A stretch of DNA of 64,000 nt from Alectoria sarmentosa (Eukaryota > Ascomycota > Lecanoromycetes > Lecanorales > Parmeliaceae), in assembly GCA_009733775.1 (NCBI GenBank), contig WOGZ01000044.1, positions 62,001 through 126,000 on the forward strand. The letters run 5' to 3'. Positions within the stretch are counted from its first letter, which is position 1, and each line of letters starts with the position of its first letter. Below the pieces are notes generated by a model. It saw nothing but the letters and a program-made list of their open reading frames with translations, did not search any database and was not told the origin of the DNA. Both the position numbers and the translations under genes were made by a program. Below, piece after piece: positions 35,456 to 46,525 of this stretch.

Positions 35456-37691
35456 TCACCCGTCATCATCATCCCATCCCTTTTCAGCTTCCGCCCACCC
35501 ACAACCCCATCTCCGTCCTTCTTTCTCACCACCCATCCGCAAATCTCTGGCATCCGCGTCATCCTCCCGCCAGCATCTCGCCCCAAAGTCATCACCGACA
35601 GTGACCAGCTCGCCTCTTGGGGTCCAAGTCAGCCCAGTCAGTTCTCTACTGTGACCTCGAATCAGCGCTGACCCGTGCTGGTATATGGGGATTGTGTCTT
35701 CCAGACGAGTGGAGAGGCCAGTGCCACTATCTGTTCGCGTTAAAGAGGGTCGGCTCCTCGGGAGCAGTAAATCCGAAGACGGCATCCGCTGGTTCCTCGA
35801 GCACTGCATGTATCTTTCGTCTGTTGGGAACATCACGGCACAGCCATCGCTACTGCCTACCACGAGCATTTCACTCTTGTCGTCCTTTGCAGGTCGTAAG
35901 GCAGACTTGACATAAAACGTCGTTGCATGAAACTTTGGATGTCGGAAACCGTAGATTGGCCCCAGACCTTCTCTCTCCACACCACCAGATCTTCGAGGCT
36001 TCAAGAATGATTTGGAAAGCTCTGGTGCATGACCTAGTATCAGATGCGATGTCGAGTACGCATAGATGGTGTTGTCTCTACACAACGCGTACAGTCGTCC
36101 CCCATCGCCGCTTAGCGACAGAGAAGTCAGCCCGAAATGACGGTGTTTGTTGTGACTGTCTGGCTGTCGAGTGCTCGATAAGGGAGTTGCCCGGCTTCGG
36201 CGATGATTGTGCGTGGTACGGAGGTCCCAGAGCTTGACACTAGCGTTTGCTTCGGATGCGGTGAGGAGAAGATGCTCTCTTCCAGGATGAAGGAATGAGA
36301 GTGCCGTGATGGAAACGTCGCCTCGTCTACCGGGGGACTCGGTCTTGGAGGGTGCATCGAAGCTTGGTGTAAGCCTGCCGCTGGCAGCTGCATTAGTCGA
36401 TGCTGGCTGCCGGCTTGCGTGTGCCTCAGAGATAGTATTGACAGAGCGAGCCCAAACTGCTTTGTTCGGCGCAGAGCTTCGAGTGTTGTCACCGCCAGAA
36501 GGTTCGAGGGAGACTCGAATATCCCGGACAGGAGCATCAAAGCCCTTGCATCGCAGATCCCATATCTGCACGCTGCCGTCGCGACTTGAGCTTGCAAGAA
36601 CATTCGAGCTTCCTGGCTGGAAGCAGACTTGTTTGACAGAAGAGACATGGCCGGCTAGGGTGTAGGTGGGGCGTTGGGTGGGCATGTCGATTACTTGCGA
36701 GGTCTGATCTCCGGATGCTGTTGCTAATAACAGATCGTCCGGGGAAAACGCCAAGTCGAGGATGGCATTTGAGTGCGGCCGGAATGCTAAGTACGCCTTT
36801 GAAAATTCTGGCTTCTCGTTCTTTGCGCTCTCAAGCAGCCTTATACCGCCGTCTTCATCTCCAATGGCAATAAGAGTGTTGGCTGAAAAAGCATGTCAGC
36901 AGGCAGGGAACTCATGGCAGAAACCGAAACTTACTGTTGCAGCTTGCCGTACAGAACGGTATCGTATGATCTGATGGCGTTGCTACATTCATGCAAACAT
37001 GCGCATCTTCGGGTCTGGTCAAGAATTTGGTCGTCTCCTGTTGCCAGTCTTTCGATATACCAACGCTAGGACAAAGCCCCTGAGATTCTGACGCTCTGCC
37101 GTGGAGACCGGTCTCTCGCCGTAAGAATCTTCCTTGGGAGCTACGATACTTGGAGCCAAAGATAGGCTCAGTGGATATCGGCTGCCTGCCGAATATCCGC
37201 AAAAAGTCTTCCGGGTCGTCTCTAGACTCCATCGTCCCTGCGTCACTGCCCTCATCCTCTGAAATATCCAATGATTGGTTCCGTATTCTTTTCAGTGGTG
37301 AGGATCGATCTGGAGTCACGTCCAAAGAATCTGGTATCCTCCGCTTCCTTCTCTTTGAGATATCCAATGTTCCCTCGCCATGTTTATCAAAGTTCTGTAT
37401 GGCATCTTTTGTTGGTGTTCTTCGCCTTTTACGGTTCGATGCCGAGGCTGTGATGTCTCTTAATGCCTGCCTTGATGCACCAATCCGGCCACCTCGTTCC
37501 AAGGAAGACTTGGGCGTGAAGAATCGCGTGAAAGATCTTGGTGTTATTGTTGGTGCTTTGCGTGGTTTGCTGCCATGTTGTTTGACCAGGCTGGGAAGTA
37601 CAGGCGAAGAATCCAGGTTCTCTCCTTTGGTTGATGTTGCGCAGCTGGAGAGAGTGTTTTCTTGGGACCCAAGCGGGTTTTGATCTTCCAT
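35456..37691 (-). CDS. cdt2: Cdt2-like WD40 substrate receptor of the CRL4 ubiquitin ligase
   Basis: complement(35456..36882, 36935..37691), 727 aa, one 52-bp intron. The N-terminal 250 residues are basic and disordered, with TPRSFTRFFTPK at 50-61. The rest is a WD40 propeller: NAILDLAFSPDD, LAGHVSSVKQVCF, VQIWDLR, ITALSFLHPG, VKLWDLR and LTGLTWTPRGE can be read off. Two WDLR motifs match the DDB1-binding WDxR signature. By family, Cdt2 recognises PCNA-bound substrates (Cdt1, Spd1-type inhibitors) for degradation in S phase and after damage. The start is ATG 37691; the open frame above lacks an ATG. Divergent from rrp5, 317 bp away. The assignment rests on architecture (basic tail before propeller, WDxR) rather than a database hit; a generic WD40 protein is the alternative. 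Confidence 0.82.
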
Positions 37692-37819
37692 GTGTGTGTC
37701 CGATCGTCGTGATAACTGTAAATCTATACAGTCGTAATCAATGACAGAAAGCAATAGAAAGCGATGCTAGGGAAGAGCTAGATGTTCTCCGTTTCTGCTA
37801 AAGTGGTCGTCGCGCTCAA

Positions 37820-37827
37820 TCGCGTCT
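37820..37827 (-). promoter_or_regulatory. MCB-like box upstream of cdt2
   Basis: AGACGCGA on the cdt2 strand, about 130 bp above its ATG; the ACGCG core is the MBF recognition core. Single copy, so weak on its own. Confidence 0.35.
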
Positions 37828-38008
37828 CGGAAGTAATGTCGGATTTAAGCAAATCCTTGACCGAAGTAGAACCGAAACCTCGGGTACTTATCCCTGCAAT
37901 ACGATTTTGAGGAAATTCTCGGGCACACTGCATAGCACTGGAACCAGCTCAAAAGCCGTACAACTTGAAGCTGCGGTTGGAAATCTTACCTCCAAATCAG
38001 CCACAACA

Positions 38009-41000
38009 ATGGCTCCAATCAAGCGCAAGAATGACGCTGCTGCTGAGAGCGCTCGACCAGAGAAGAAGCACAAATCGTCCACGTCCACACAGAAAAAGTC
38101 CCTCTTGAGAGAAGAGGAGCCAGCATTTCCTCGTGGAGGGGCAAGCATCCTGACACCTCTGGAGTACAAGCAAATTCAGATCCAGGCAAAACAAGATGTG
38201 CTCTTTGAGCAGAATACTGGCCAGAAAGCGGCGAGGAACGATTTCGAAGATGAAAGAAACGATGAGGATCTGCCTGGCCAACTCGGTGGGCCTATAAAGA
38301 AGAGCAAGAACAATTCCAAAATTAGAGATAAGATGGGAAAAAAGCTGGGCGTGGTCGAAGAGGTAGCCGTGCGCATTGAAGGGTTGAGCTACAAAGTATG
38401 AATGCCACTTTGACTCACTTGTTTGAGAGCGAGGACTAAGATTTCTTTCAGCGGCTCGTACCTGGTTCATTGGTCCTTGCACAAATATCTCAGATCAATC
38501 GCTACGATCTCGCTTTGAATTTACCTAACAACCTTACGGGCTACGTCTCCCTCACTTCGATATCAGACAAATTGACAAGGCGAATCGAAGCCCTCGCAGC
38601 AGATGAGGAGGATGCAGACGAGCAGGATACGGGGAGGAAGGTTGACCTCAAGAAATTGTTTTCCGTGGGGCAGTACCTGCGAGCCTATGTGACTTCTACA
38701 CAGGAAGAAGTATATACGGGTGCAAAAGGCAAGAGACATATCGAGCTCTCGATAAATCCACGAGAGGCCAATTCTGGCCTCAACAAGGCCGATTACGTGA
38801 CCGATTGCATGGTGCAAGCTTCTGTACATAGTGTGGAAGACCATGGGTTGGTAATGGATCTCGGAACTGAAGACGCCGGCTTTCGGGGTTTCATGTCATC
38901 GAAAGAGCTGGGCCCGTATGTTGACACATCAAGCCTCGAAGAGGGGTCCGTCTGTTTATGCCTCGTTACTGGTAAGAGCTCTAACGGAAGCATTATCAAA
39001 CTCTCGGCGGATCCTCAAAAGATAGGCAACGTCAAGAAAGGCAACTTTCTCACCAGCGCACCAAGTGTGGACTCATTCCTTCCCGGAACGGCTGTTGAGG
39101 TCTTGGTGTCCGAGACCACGCCTTCAGGAATCGCTGGCAAAGTAATGGGCCTGCTCGACGTTACTGCGGATTTGATACACTCAGGAGCGGCTGCGAGCGG
39201 CAAAGATCTCGAGAAGAAATACCCTACCGGAAGTAAGGTCAAGGGACGTATCATATGTACATTCCCAACCGCGGAGCAGAAAAAGCTTGGTATCTCCTTA
39301 CAAGATCATATCGTGTACTGGAGACCAAAAATGTCAACGTCTGCATCTGTAACAGAGAACACCTTACCCACCGAAATGCTACAAGTCTCAACCATTGTTG
39401 ATGAGGCGAAGGTCGTCAAAGTCGAGCAAGGCACTGGATTGCTCGTGGATGTCGGAGTCAAAGGTGTTCGAGGGTTTGTCCACATCTCAAAGATATCGGA
39501 TGGCAAAATTGAGACTCTGTCGGAATCTATTGGAGCACACAAAGTTGGATCAGTCCACAAAGCACGAATCATTGGCTACAATTCCGTGGACGGGTTATTC
39601 ATAGTCTCTATGGAGCCAAAGGTCATCAGCCAGGCCTTCCTACGCATGGAGGATGTAAAAATTGGACAGGTTGTCAAGGGCTCAGTGGAAAAGATGCTGG
39701 TCAACGAAACCGGTGTAAATGGTGTTATAGTCAAAATTGCAGAAGGGATCACAGGCTTGGTACCTGAGATACATCTTGCAGACATTCACTTGCAGCATCC
39801 CGAGAAAAGGTTCAAGGAGGGTTCATCAGTCACCGCACGGGTACTATCTACGATCCCAGAGAAAAGACAGATTCGCCTAACCCTCAAAAAAACCCTTGTC
39901 AATAGCGACGCCGAAGTTTGGACATCCTACAAGAGCCTTGAGCCCGGCCTTCAAGCTCCTGGGACCCTGGTTAATATTTTGCCATCTGGCGCCGTCGTAC
40001 ATTTCTACGGTTCGGTACGTGGCTTTCTACCGGTATCGGAGATGAGCGAATCCTTCATCCAAGACCCCAAACAACATTTCCGCGCAGGCCAAGTTGTTAA
40101 TGTCCGTATCGTTTCTGTCGATTCAACAGAAGAGCGGATGATACTATCCTGCAAAGATCCGTCTATATTTGGAACTGCTCATCAGGACGCGTTCAAAAGG
40201 TTAAAGCCTGGAGAAGCGGTCGTCGGCAATGTAACAGAAAAGACCAGCGAGCAGATCATAGTAGAACTCGAACCTTCAGGATTGAAAGCTATGTTACCTA
40301 TCGAGCATCTTGCCGATGGGTCAGCTCAGAAGTGCCAGTCTTTGGCCACAAGAGTCAGGGTGGGCCAAATCTTAAAAGAGTTGTTGGTCTTAAGCAAGCA
40401 AGAAGCGAAGCACCAAATCAGACTCACGAGCAAGCCCAGTATTATCAAAGCTACGAAAAATGGCAGATTAATGAAGACTTTTGAAGATGTAGTGGAGGGC
40501 TCCGAGGTCCAAGGCTTCGTACAGAATATTACCCCAATAGGCATTTTTGTGCAATTTGCAAGTGATCTCACTGGACTTCTCCTCAAGCAGCATTTACCTG
40601 ATGAAGCAGCTCTGCTGCTAGACTTTGGCATGCGCAGGAATCAGTCGATATCTCCGCGGATTCTATCTGTCGACCATCGCCAAAGACGCTTCCTATTGAC
40701 ATTGAAGGCATTACCAGATCCTAAACAGTCCGAGGGAAGGAAAGCTGAAGCTGCCAACTCTTATGATATGAAATTATCTAACCCAGTAGACGAGGTGTCG
40801 ACAAGCGTTGAAGACTTCACCCTGGGTAAGTTGACCAAGGCCAGGATTGTGTCAATCAAGGAAACACAGATGAACGTCCAGCTAGCAGACGCTGTGCAAG
40901 GACGTATCGATGTTTCGGAATTGTTTGACAGTTGGAAAGAGATCAACGATCGAAAGTCCCCTCTGAAGAAGTTTCACACCAAACAAATACTCCCTGTCCG

Positions 41001-43452
41001 CATCTTAGGGATGCACGATTCCAGGAATCACCGATTTCTGCCGATCACGCACCGAGGCAAAGCGCCAGTCTTCGAACTTACAGCAAAGTCAAGCAGCCAG
41101 ATCTCAACAGATCTGGACATCTTGACCATTGACAAAGTTAAAGCCGGCTCCTCGTGGCTTGTTTTTGTCAACAACGTTGCAGATGACTGTCTCTGGGTCA
41201 ATCTTTCGCCAAATGTTCGTGGTCGAATCCGAGCCATGGATGTTTCAAATGATGTATCTCAACTCAATGATCTGTCGAAAAACTTCCCAGTTGGCTCTGC
41301 ATTAAGGGCAAAGGTACTGAATGTCGACCTCGAAAATAACCGGCTTGATCTCTCCGCGAGGTCTGACGGATCTTCGGTTTCTTTGACCTTGAAGGACCTG
41401 TCCAAGGGTATGGTCTTACCCGGAAGGATTACCAAAGTCACAGAACGTCAAGTCATTGTTCAACTTAGCGAGTCGCTTTCTGCGCCAATCCACCTCGTAG
41501 AGTTAGCTGACGACTACTCCAAAGTTGATCCAAACGCTTACGAGAAGAATCAAACCGTCCGAGTGTGGATCAAGGATATAGATGTTGCCAACAAGAAGAT
41601 CACACTATCCGCCAGGCCTTCCAAGACTCTAAGTTCCTCGTTACCAGTCAGAGACCCGGATATTGGGTCCATAACTCAGCTTAAGATTAACGAGATCAGG
41701 AGGGGTTTCGTCAAAAATGTTGCCGATAATGGAATCTTCGTCTCTCTGGCTAGCAACGTCACCGCCTTCATCAGGGTGTCGGATCTATCGGATGCTTTCC
41801 TCAAAGACTGGAAATCGAATTTTGAACTTGACCAGCTGGTGGAGGGTAAAGTCATCGCTGTCGATTCGCTGCTCAACCATATCCAAATGAGTTTGAAGAG
41901 GTCACACCTTGACAAAGATTACAAACCACCTCTCACTTTCTCAGATGTGAAGGTAGGCCAGACAATAAGTGGAAAAGTCCGAAAGGTTGAAGATTTTGGA
42001 GTCTTCGTGGTTGTCGATGACTCTTCCAACGTCAGCGGTCTCTGCCACCGAACCAAGATGTCTGATCAACTTGGCGCCAATCCTAAAAAGCTCTACGAAG
42101 AAGGCGATGCAGTTCAAGCGAAGATCTTGAACATTAACAGGGAGAAGAAGCAGATTTCCTTTGGGTTAAAGGCTTCTTACTTCGGTAAGCCATCCAAAGG
42201 CAAAGAAGATGACGCAAGCGATGCTGGTAGCGTGGAAGCTAGCGAAGCCGAGAGTGCCAGTGACAGCGATGAATCCATGGGTAAAGCGAATGGAGTAGGA
42301 CTTGATGCTTCACTGGAAGCTCAGGAAGACCAATATTCGGATGATGAAATTGATATGGATGATGTGCAAGACATGAATAGTGACCTCTTAATGAATGACG
42401 GAGGAGTGGACCTCCCCCACGAGAAATCCCAAGGCCTAAACACCACAAATGGGCCCCGAGGTCTCGGCACAGGCGGCTTCGACTGGACTGGTGGTATGTC
42501 CGCAGGCGACGACAAAGACGCCCAATCCGAAACAGACATAGAAGCATCCCAGCCCAAGAAGAAAAAACGCAGAAGAGCCGAGATCAAAATCGACAAAACC
42601 GGCGACCTCGACGCAAACGGGCCCCAATCCACCGCAGACTTCGAACGTCTCTTACTCGGGCAGCCAAATTCCTCCGTACTCTGGCTCGGCTACATGGCGT
42701 TCCAGCTTCAGCTCAGCGAAGTCAGCAAAGCGCGTGAGGTTGCAGAAAGGGCACTCAAGACAATCAACATCCGCGAAGAGACGGAGAAAATGAACGTGTG
42801 GATCGGGCTGCTCAATCTCGAGAACACGTACGGTAGCGACGAATCTCTGGACCATATCTTCAAGCGGGCATGCCAGTACAACGACAGCCAAGACATCCAC
42901 GAGCGTCTTATAAGCATCTACATCCAGTCTGGACATGACTCGAAAGCGGATGATTTGTTCCAAGCTACGGTCAAGAAGCATGGCAAATCGCCAGATCTCT
43001 ATCTCAACTATGCAAAATTCCTCATGACCACGTTGGCGGCTCCAGACCGCGCTCGTGCATTGTTACCGCGGGCCATGCAATCTTTAGCTTCTCACACGCA
43101 TCTAGCTCTCACCAGCAAGTTCGCCCAATTGGAATTCACGTCCTCAAACGGCGATCCAGAAAGAGGGCGTACGGTCTTCGAAACACTACTTGCGCAATGG
43201 CCTAAGCGCTTGGATTTGTGGAACGTGCTGCTCGACTTGGAGATGAAACAAAGAGACAAGGACGTGATCCGGCGGCTCTTTGAGCGAGTGACAGGGAGCG
43301 GATCCTCGCTCAAGGCTAGACAGGCGAAGTTCTTCTTCAAGAAATGGCTTGAATATGAGAGCAAGGAGGGGGACAGCAAGAGTCAGGAGAGGGTGAAGGC
43401 ACTGGCGGCGGATTATGTGAGAGCGCAGGGGAAGCAGGTTGATGTTGAGTAG
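38009..43452 (+). CDS. rrp5: rRNA biogenesis protein Rrp5 (S1 repeats plus HAT/TPR repeats)
   Basis: join(38009..38395, 38452..43452), 1795 aa, one 56-bp intron joining LSYK to RLVPGS. The Lys/Glu-rich N-terminal 125 residues are followed by about 12-13 S1 RNA-binding modules, recognisable by repeats of the type VxxGxxxxGxVxxxxxxGxxVxxxxxxxGxxxxSxxSD; clear ones begin VKIGQVVKG, LKPGEAVVG, VVEGSEVQG, and VKVGQTISG. An acidic linker and a basic KKKKRRRAEIK patch precede the C-terminal HAT/TPR array (from FERLLLGQPNSSVLWLGY to the end). This is the Rrp5 architecture exactly; yeast Rrp5 is 1729 aa. It acts in the nucleolar 90S/SSU processome, needed for both 18S and 5.8S/25S pathways: S1 repeats 1-9 chiefly for the large subunit, the C-terminal part for the small. 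Complete and uninterrupted. Confidence 0.97.
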
Positions 43453-43862
43453 ATAAGAGGTATACCTGCTCTTTTGGTACATTGGTGTACGGGGGCCAAA
43501 AGAGCTGTTCATACGTTACATTCGTGAGCTTTTCCGGGTTTCCCAATCTGACTTGACATTTGCGGGCTCTTCAGATTTGACCATTGCATAGATGCAAGCA
43601 CTGCACTCGAGCCATGCGAGCATCATCTATAGCGGCAAGCATGTCATTCATTTATGTCAACATTCATTTATGTCAACATTCAATTATGTCAACATTCAAT
43701 GACCGGTGTGGAATTGACGTTTAATTTGGCAAAGGCAAAGCACTCTTGAAGGGCTGGATCCCTTCCACCGCTCAGCTATATTCGGAATCCAACTCCTGCA
43801 GCCCCATTCACGGATCCCGAGCGTGAACGGGCAACATGCAACAGCATGCTGAGTTCACCCCA
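43453..43862. other. Convergent spacer with 16-bp tandem repeats
   Basis: Lies between the 3' ends of rrp5 and the first secreted-protein gene. Contains the 16-bp repeat listed separately; otherwise nothing seen. Confidence 0.6.
43645..43700. repeat. 16-bp tandem repeat, 3.5 copies
   Basis: CATTCATTTATGTCAA at 43645-43660 and 43661-43676, a third copy with one change (AATT for ATTT) at 43677-43692, and a partial fourth. Confidence 0.95.
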
Positions 43863-44402
43863 TCACAGGCTTTCCAGACTATTCCTCGTCCCCGAAAAGC
43901 GCAAAAAAACGGTAATCCTCTCCGTCCTCCCTGCAGTCGTCCACCCACCTATCTTCGCCGGAAAAGTAAACTTGTTCACACACGCCATATTCAGCTGCGT
44001 CGCCGCAGCGCCCACTTCCAGCCACGTGCTCGTGTCCCCGTCGAAGCCGGTCTGGATCCTCACTTCCACGGAGCAGCTGCCCGACGTCTTCTCCATCGGG
44101 AGTCTGAACTGGTCGGCGGCGCCGCCCCTGTGGAAGCTGCCGATGATGTGGTTCAAGGGCAGTTGGCGGACGGCGGCGCCGCAGTCGGTGAAGCGGGGTT
44201 TGCGGCGGGTCAGGGGGCTGACGTTGGTGAAGCAGTGGGCTTCGCTGTTCGGGGAGGATGTGTTGTTGGCGGCGGAGGGCGTCGAGGTCAGGTTTACGGG
44301 GTGGTGGATGGGGGAGAGGTCGGATGTTGGGACAAGGGCGAGGGAGAGGGCTGCGGAGGCGAGTGCGGGGAGCAAGAGGAGGAATCGACGCAGCATTGTC
44401 AT
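43863..44402 (-). CDS. Secreted four-cysteine protein A (undescribed family)
   Basis: Single-exon ORF, 179 aa. The N-terminus LRRFLLLLPALASAALSLAL is a clear signal peptide. The mature part has exactly four cysteines, C57, C74, C110 and C141. Around them sit ETHCF-like and TDC segments, the LPLNHIIGSF stretch, GSCSVEV, LEVGAAATQLNMAC and a final IGGWTTAG....ITVFLR. The same order of motifs occurs in the genes at 45083-45586 and 46526-47821, so these are paralogues. Four cysteines fit two disulphides in a small extracellular fold. Two N-glycosylation sequons (NLT, NNTS region) lie before the domain. I recognise no named family; small size, secretion and Cys content fit an effector or surface protein, which is inference only. 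The open frame on the opposite strand is a shadow. Confidence 0.78.
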   Translation of the reverse strand: MTMLRRFLLLLPALASAALSLALVPTSDLSPIHHPVNLTSTPSAANNTSSPNSEAHCFTNVSPLTRRKPRFTDCGAAVRQLPLNHIIGSFHRGGAADQFRLPMEKTSGSCSVEVRIQTGFDGDTSTWLEVGAAATQLNMACVNKFTFPAKIGGWTTAGRTERITVFLRFSGTRNSLESL

Positions 44403-44615
44403 CGTGCACGGTTTCTGCTTGTGCGCAATGTTGATCTGCAGCAGGGCAATAGAAATGATTGCGTTCTGAAGAATCGGCCCTTTCGAGATATGATACTAAT
44501 GCGCGTCTTGTCGCATATGGCAGAGCCGTCTCTGGCGAGATCTAAAGCGCACGATGCGTGCCTATCCCGTCATCCGCGAGATCTACATCGGAAGAGTGCC
44601 GCAGCATCGGCATAC

Positions 44616-44745
44616 GGAAGTTCTACGGGTATGTGGGCACATGGAAATCCTACGAGTATGTGGGTGGTATTGGAAGTCCTACGGGAATGTGGGCATTGGA
44701 AGACCTATTGGATGTGTAGGCGGAAGACCTATGGAAGATGGGCGA
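44616..44745. repeat. Degenerate 27-bp tandem array, about 5 copies
   Basis: Units begin GGAAGTTCTACGGGTATG, GGAAATCCTACGAGTATG, GGAAGTCCTACGGGAATG, GGAAGACCTATTGGATGT and GGAAGACCTATGGAAGAT at about 44616, 44643, 44672, 44698 and 44722. Copies decay from left to right. Confidence 0.8.
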
Positions 44746-44756
44746 CTGTTATGAGG

Positions 44757-44950
44757 ATCCCTGGATGGAGGGAGTCTTTATGGGGGAGTAGAGTCCCAGG
44801 TTGACTTGTATGACCATACAAACCGAAGGAATCTCAGGTCAGGTGGTCAGAGGGAGTCAGGAAGTGAGTCTGCTTGAATGGCAGTATCCCTGGACAGAGG
44901 GAGTTTCTGTGGGGAAGGGACTCCCTGGTGTTGCCTGTGTGGCCATACAA
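44757..44950. repeat. Imperfect 66-bp direct repeat (44757-44822 and 44886-44950)
   Basis: Both copies read ATCCCTGGA, then AGAGGGAGT or GGAGGGAGT, a G-rich centre, a CCC-GGT block, and end CCATACAA. They differ at roughly a quarter of positions and are separated by 63 bp. Confidence 0.75.
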
Positions 44951-45082
44951 TAAGATGGGAACGTCTCGTGCTTGATTGTCGGATCAAGTGAGACGATGAA
45001 GAGGGAGTGTTGTGAGGATGGTAATTGCCTGGCTTGTACAAGCCTTCGCCATGCTCTGAAGCCGTTCAACGATACATCCAGC

Positions 45083-45586
45083 TCACGCTCTTTCATCCAC
45101 GCCCGTCTCATTGCCAACCCTGTCAATTACTTGCCTCACGGCTTGCAAAGTGATCCTGATCCTATCATGATCCCCCGCATCCGTCCAACCGCCCTTCTTT
45201 GCAAGGTAGCCGTCACGGTCTGCACATGCAGTAGTCAGTTGCGTCGCCGCTAGACTAAGCCCAAACCAAGTGCCATCGTCTGTTGCGAGACTTTTGAGTT
45301 CGATCAAGACTTGACATCGACCGGACGACTTTGAGACAGGCAGCGTGAATCGATCAAAGGTACCATGGATGTGGCTAGGAGGGAGGCGGCGAATGGCGCT
45401 GATGCAATCTCGAGCGCTGGGCCTACCGATACTGAAAGGATTGTTTGGGTAGCAATGCAATTCGCCATTTAGGGTACTATTGTCCGTAAGTAGAGCTGTT
45501 GGATTCATCGCTTGTGGAAGGCTGAGAGCGAAAATAGTTGACGAGAGGGCAAGGAGCAGAAGCAAGTTCCTCTTGGCGGATGGCAT
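45083..45586 (-). CDS. Secreted four-cysteine protein B (undescribed family)
   Basis: Single-exon ORF, 167 aa, ATG at 45586. The leader RNLLLLLALSSTIFALSLP is a signal peptide. The four mature cysteines are C45, C61, C91 and C121. Compared with protein A (43863-44402): ELHCYPN aligns with EAHCFTN, IRRLPPSHIHGTF with VRQLPLNHIIGSF, SSGRCQVLIEL with TSGSCSVEVRI, LSLAATQLTTACADR with VGAAATQLNMACVNK, and KKGGWTDAG with KIGGWTTAG. The spacing C2-C3 (30 versus 36) and C3-C4 (30 versus 31) is nearly the same. This identifies a tandem pair in the same orientation. Predicted extracellular; function unknown. No intron is needed. Confidence 0.8.
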   Translation of the reverse strand: MPSAKRNLLLLLALSSTIFALSLPQAMNPTALLTDNSTLNGELHCYPNNPFSIGRPSARDCISAIRRLPPSHIHGTFDRFTLPVSKSSGRCQVLIELKSLATDDGTWFGLSLAATQLTTACADRDGYLAKKGGWTDAGDHDRIRITLQAVRQVIDRVGNETGVDERA

Positions 45587-46525
45587 TACGGGTTAGAAGC
45601 TGTGGTTCCTAGGAGGGATCTTGTTGGCGAAGCAGGCCTCAATTATGCCTGTGAAGATATTCCTAAAATGTGATTCAGCTTGCTGGCATCCTGATGCTAT
45701 GGTTATTTTACACGCCTTGCAAGCGCAACCCGCCCCTGTATGCGACCGAGAACCGTACTTTGGGCTGGAGGTAGGGAGACTGACATGGGTGCGCTTCTAG
45801 GGGACCCCAAGTGAGTTGCCTCCACAACCGACTTCATAATGCGGACGGGCAGGTTACCACAATTCTCTCGCTATCGACAGGACAAGGAGACCGTGCAAGG
45901 TGACAATGGCGGGAAATAAACGCTTCAGGCATCTCAAGGAGAAAGCAATTGATGTTTCTATGGCATTGATATAAGTAGTGCGCCCTTGGGTTTGCAGGAA
46001 CACGTCAGGGGAATCACTTTCAATACACGTCGCTCTACGAGAGGGAGAAATCCCGCCCGGAGCCGCAGAGTTAGGGACCTCTTTCTCCCAAATCGTCAGC
46101 CAATTTGAAAATTGCTCAGCACTCGAAGATAAGGTAGCTCTAGGCCCGAGAAAAAGCCTCGGGGTGGCACCCGGGGCCAAGAAGGGGCATGGCTTCTGGC
46201 TCGGGACCCTGGTAAGGCCTTAGCTCTGCGGGCCTTAGTCATGGATGACTACTACTATTACTACTACTGCTACTAGTACTACTACTACTACTACTATGCG
46301 ACCGAGAAAACACATTCATCTCAAAGTTGCGAAATGATTTGTTCGCCAGCTTGCCTACATGCGCTGCGAGTTTTGCGACTTGCACACCGGCTGTGCCACG
46401 AGGACGCATCATCACATTTTCGAAATTGGCTCTGCTTCCGGTTCTGATACCTTGCCCTCCTTTTCGACACAGCACAGAATCTTTCATCTTCCGGCTCCTC
46501 GCAAGGGTTGCAAACGCCAGCTATC
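45587..46525. other. Divergent interval between secreted-protein genes B and C
   Basis: Contains the promoters of both genes and an ACT microsatellite (46248-46296). No other gene seen. Confidence 0.6.
46248..46296. repeat. Interrupted (ACT)n microsatellite
   Basis: About sixteen ACT/CTA triplets with three interruptions, 230 bp upstream of the two-domain secreted-protein gene. Confidence 0.9.

Larger units (their letters stand above)
44403..45082. other. Repeat-rich promoter interval of protein A
   Basis: Between the two lower-strand secreted-protein genes; it must contain the promoter of protein A. More than a third of it is made of a degenerate 27-bp array and a 66-bp imperfect direct repeat, listed separately. 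Confidence 0.7.

Noticed and set aside
43836..44804. Upper-strand open frame of 322 codons opposite secreted protein A
   Set aside because: It is the shadow of a GC-rich gene; composition is Arg/His/Gly-rich without domains, while the lower strand has a signal peptide and paralogues.
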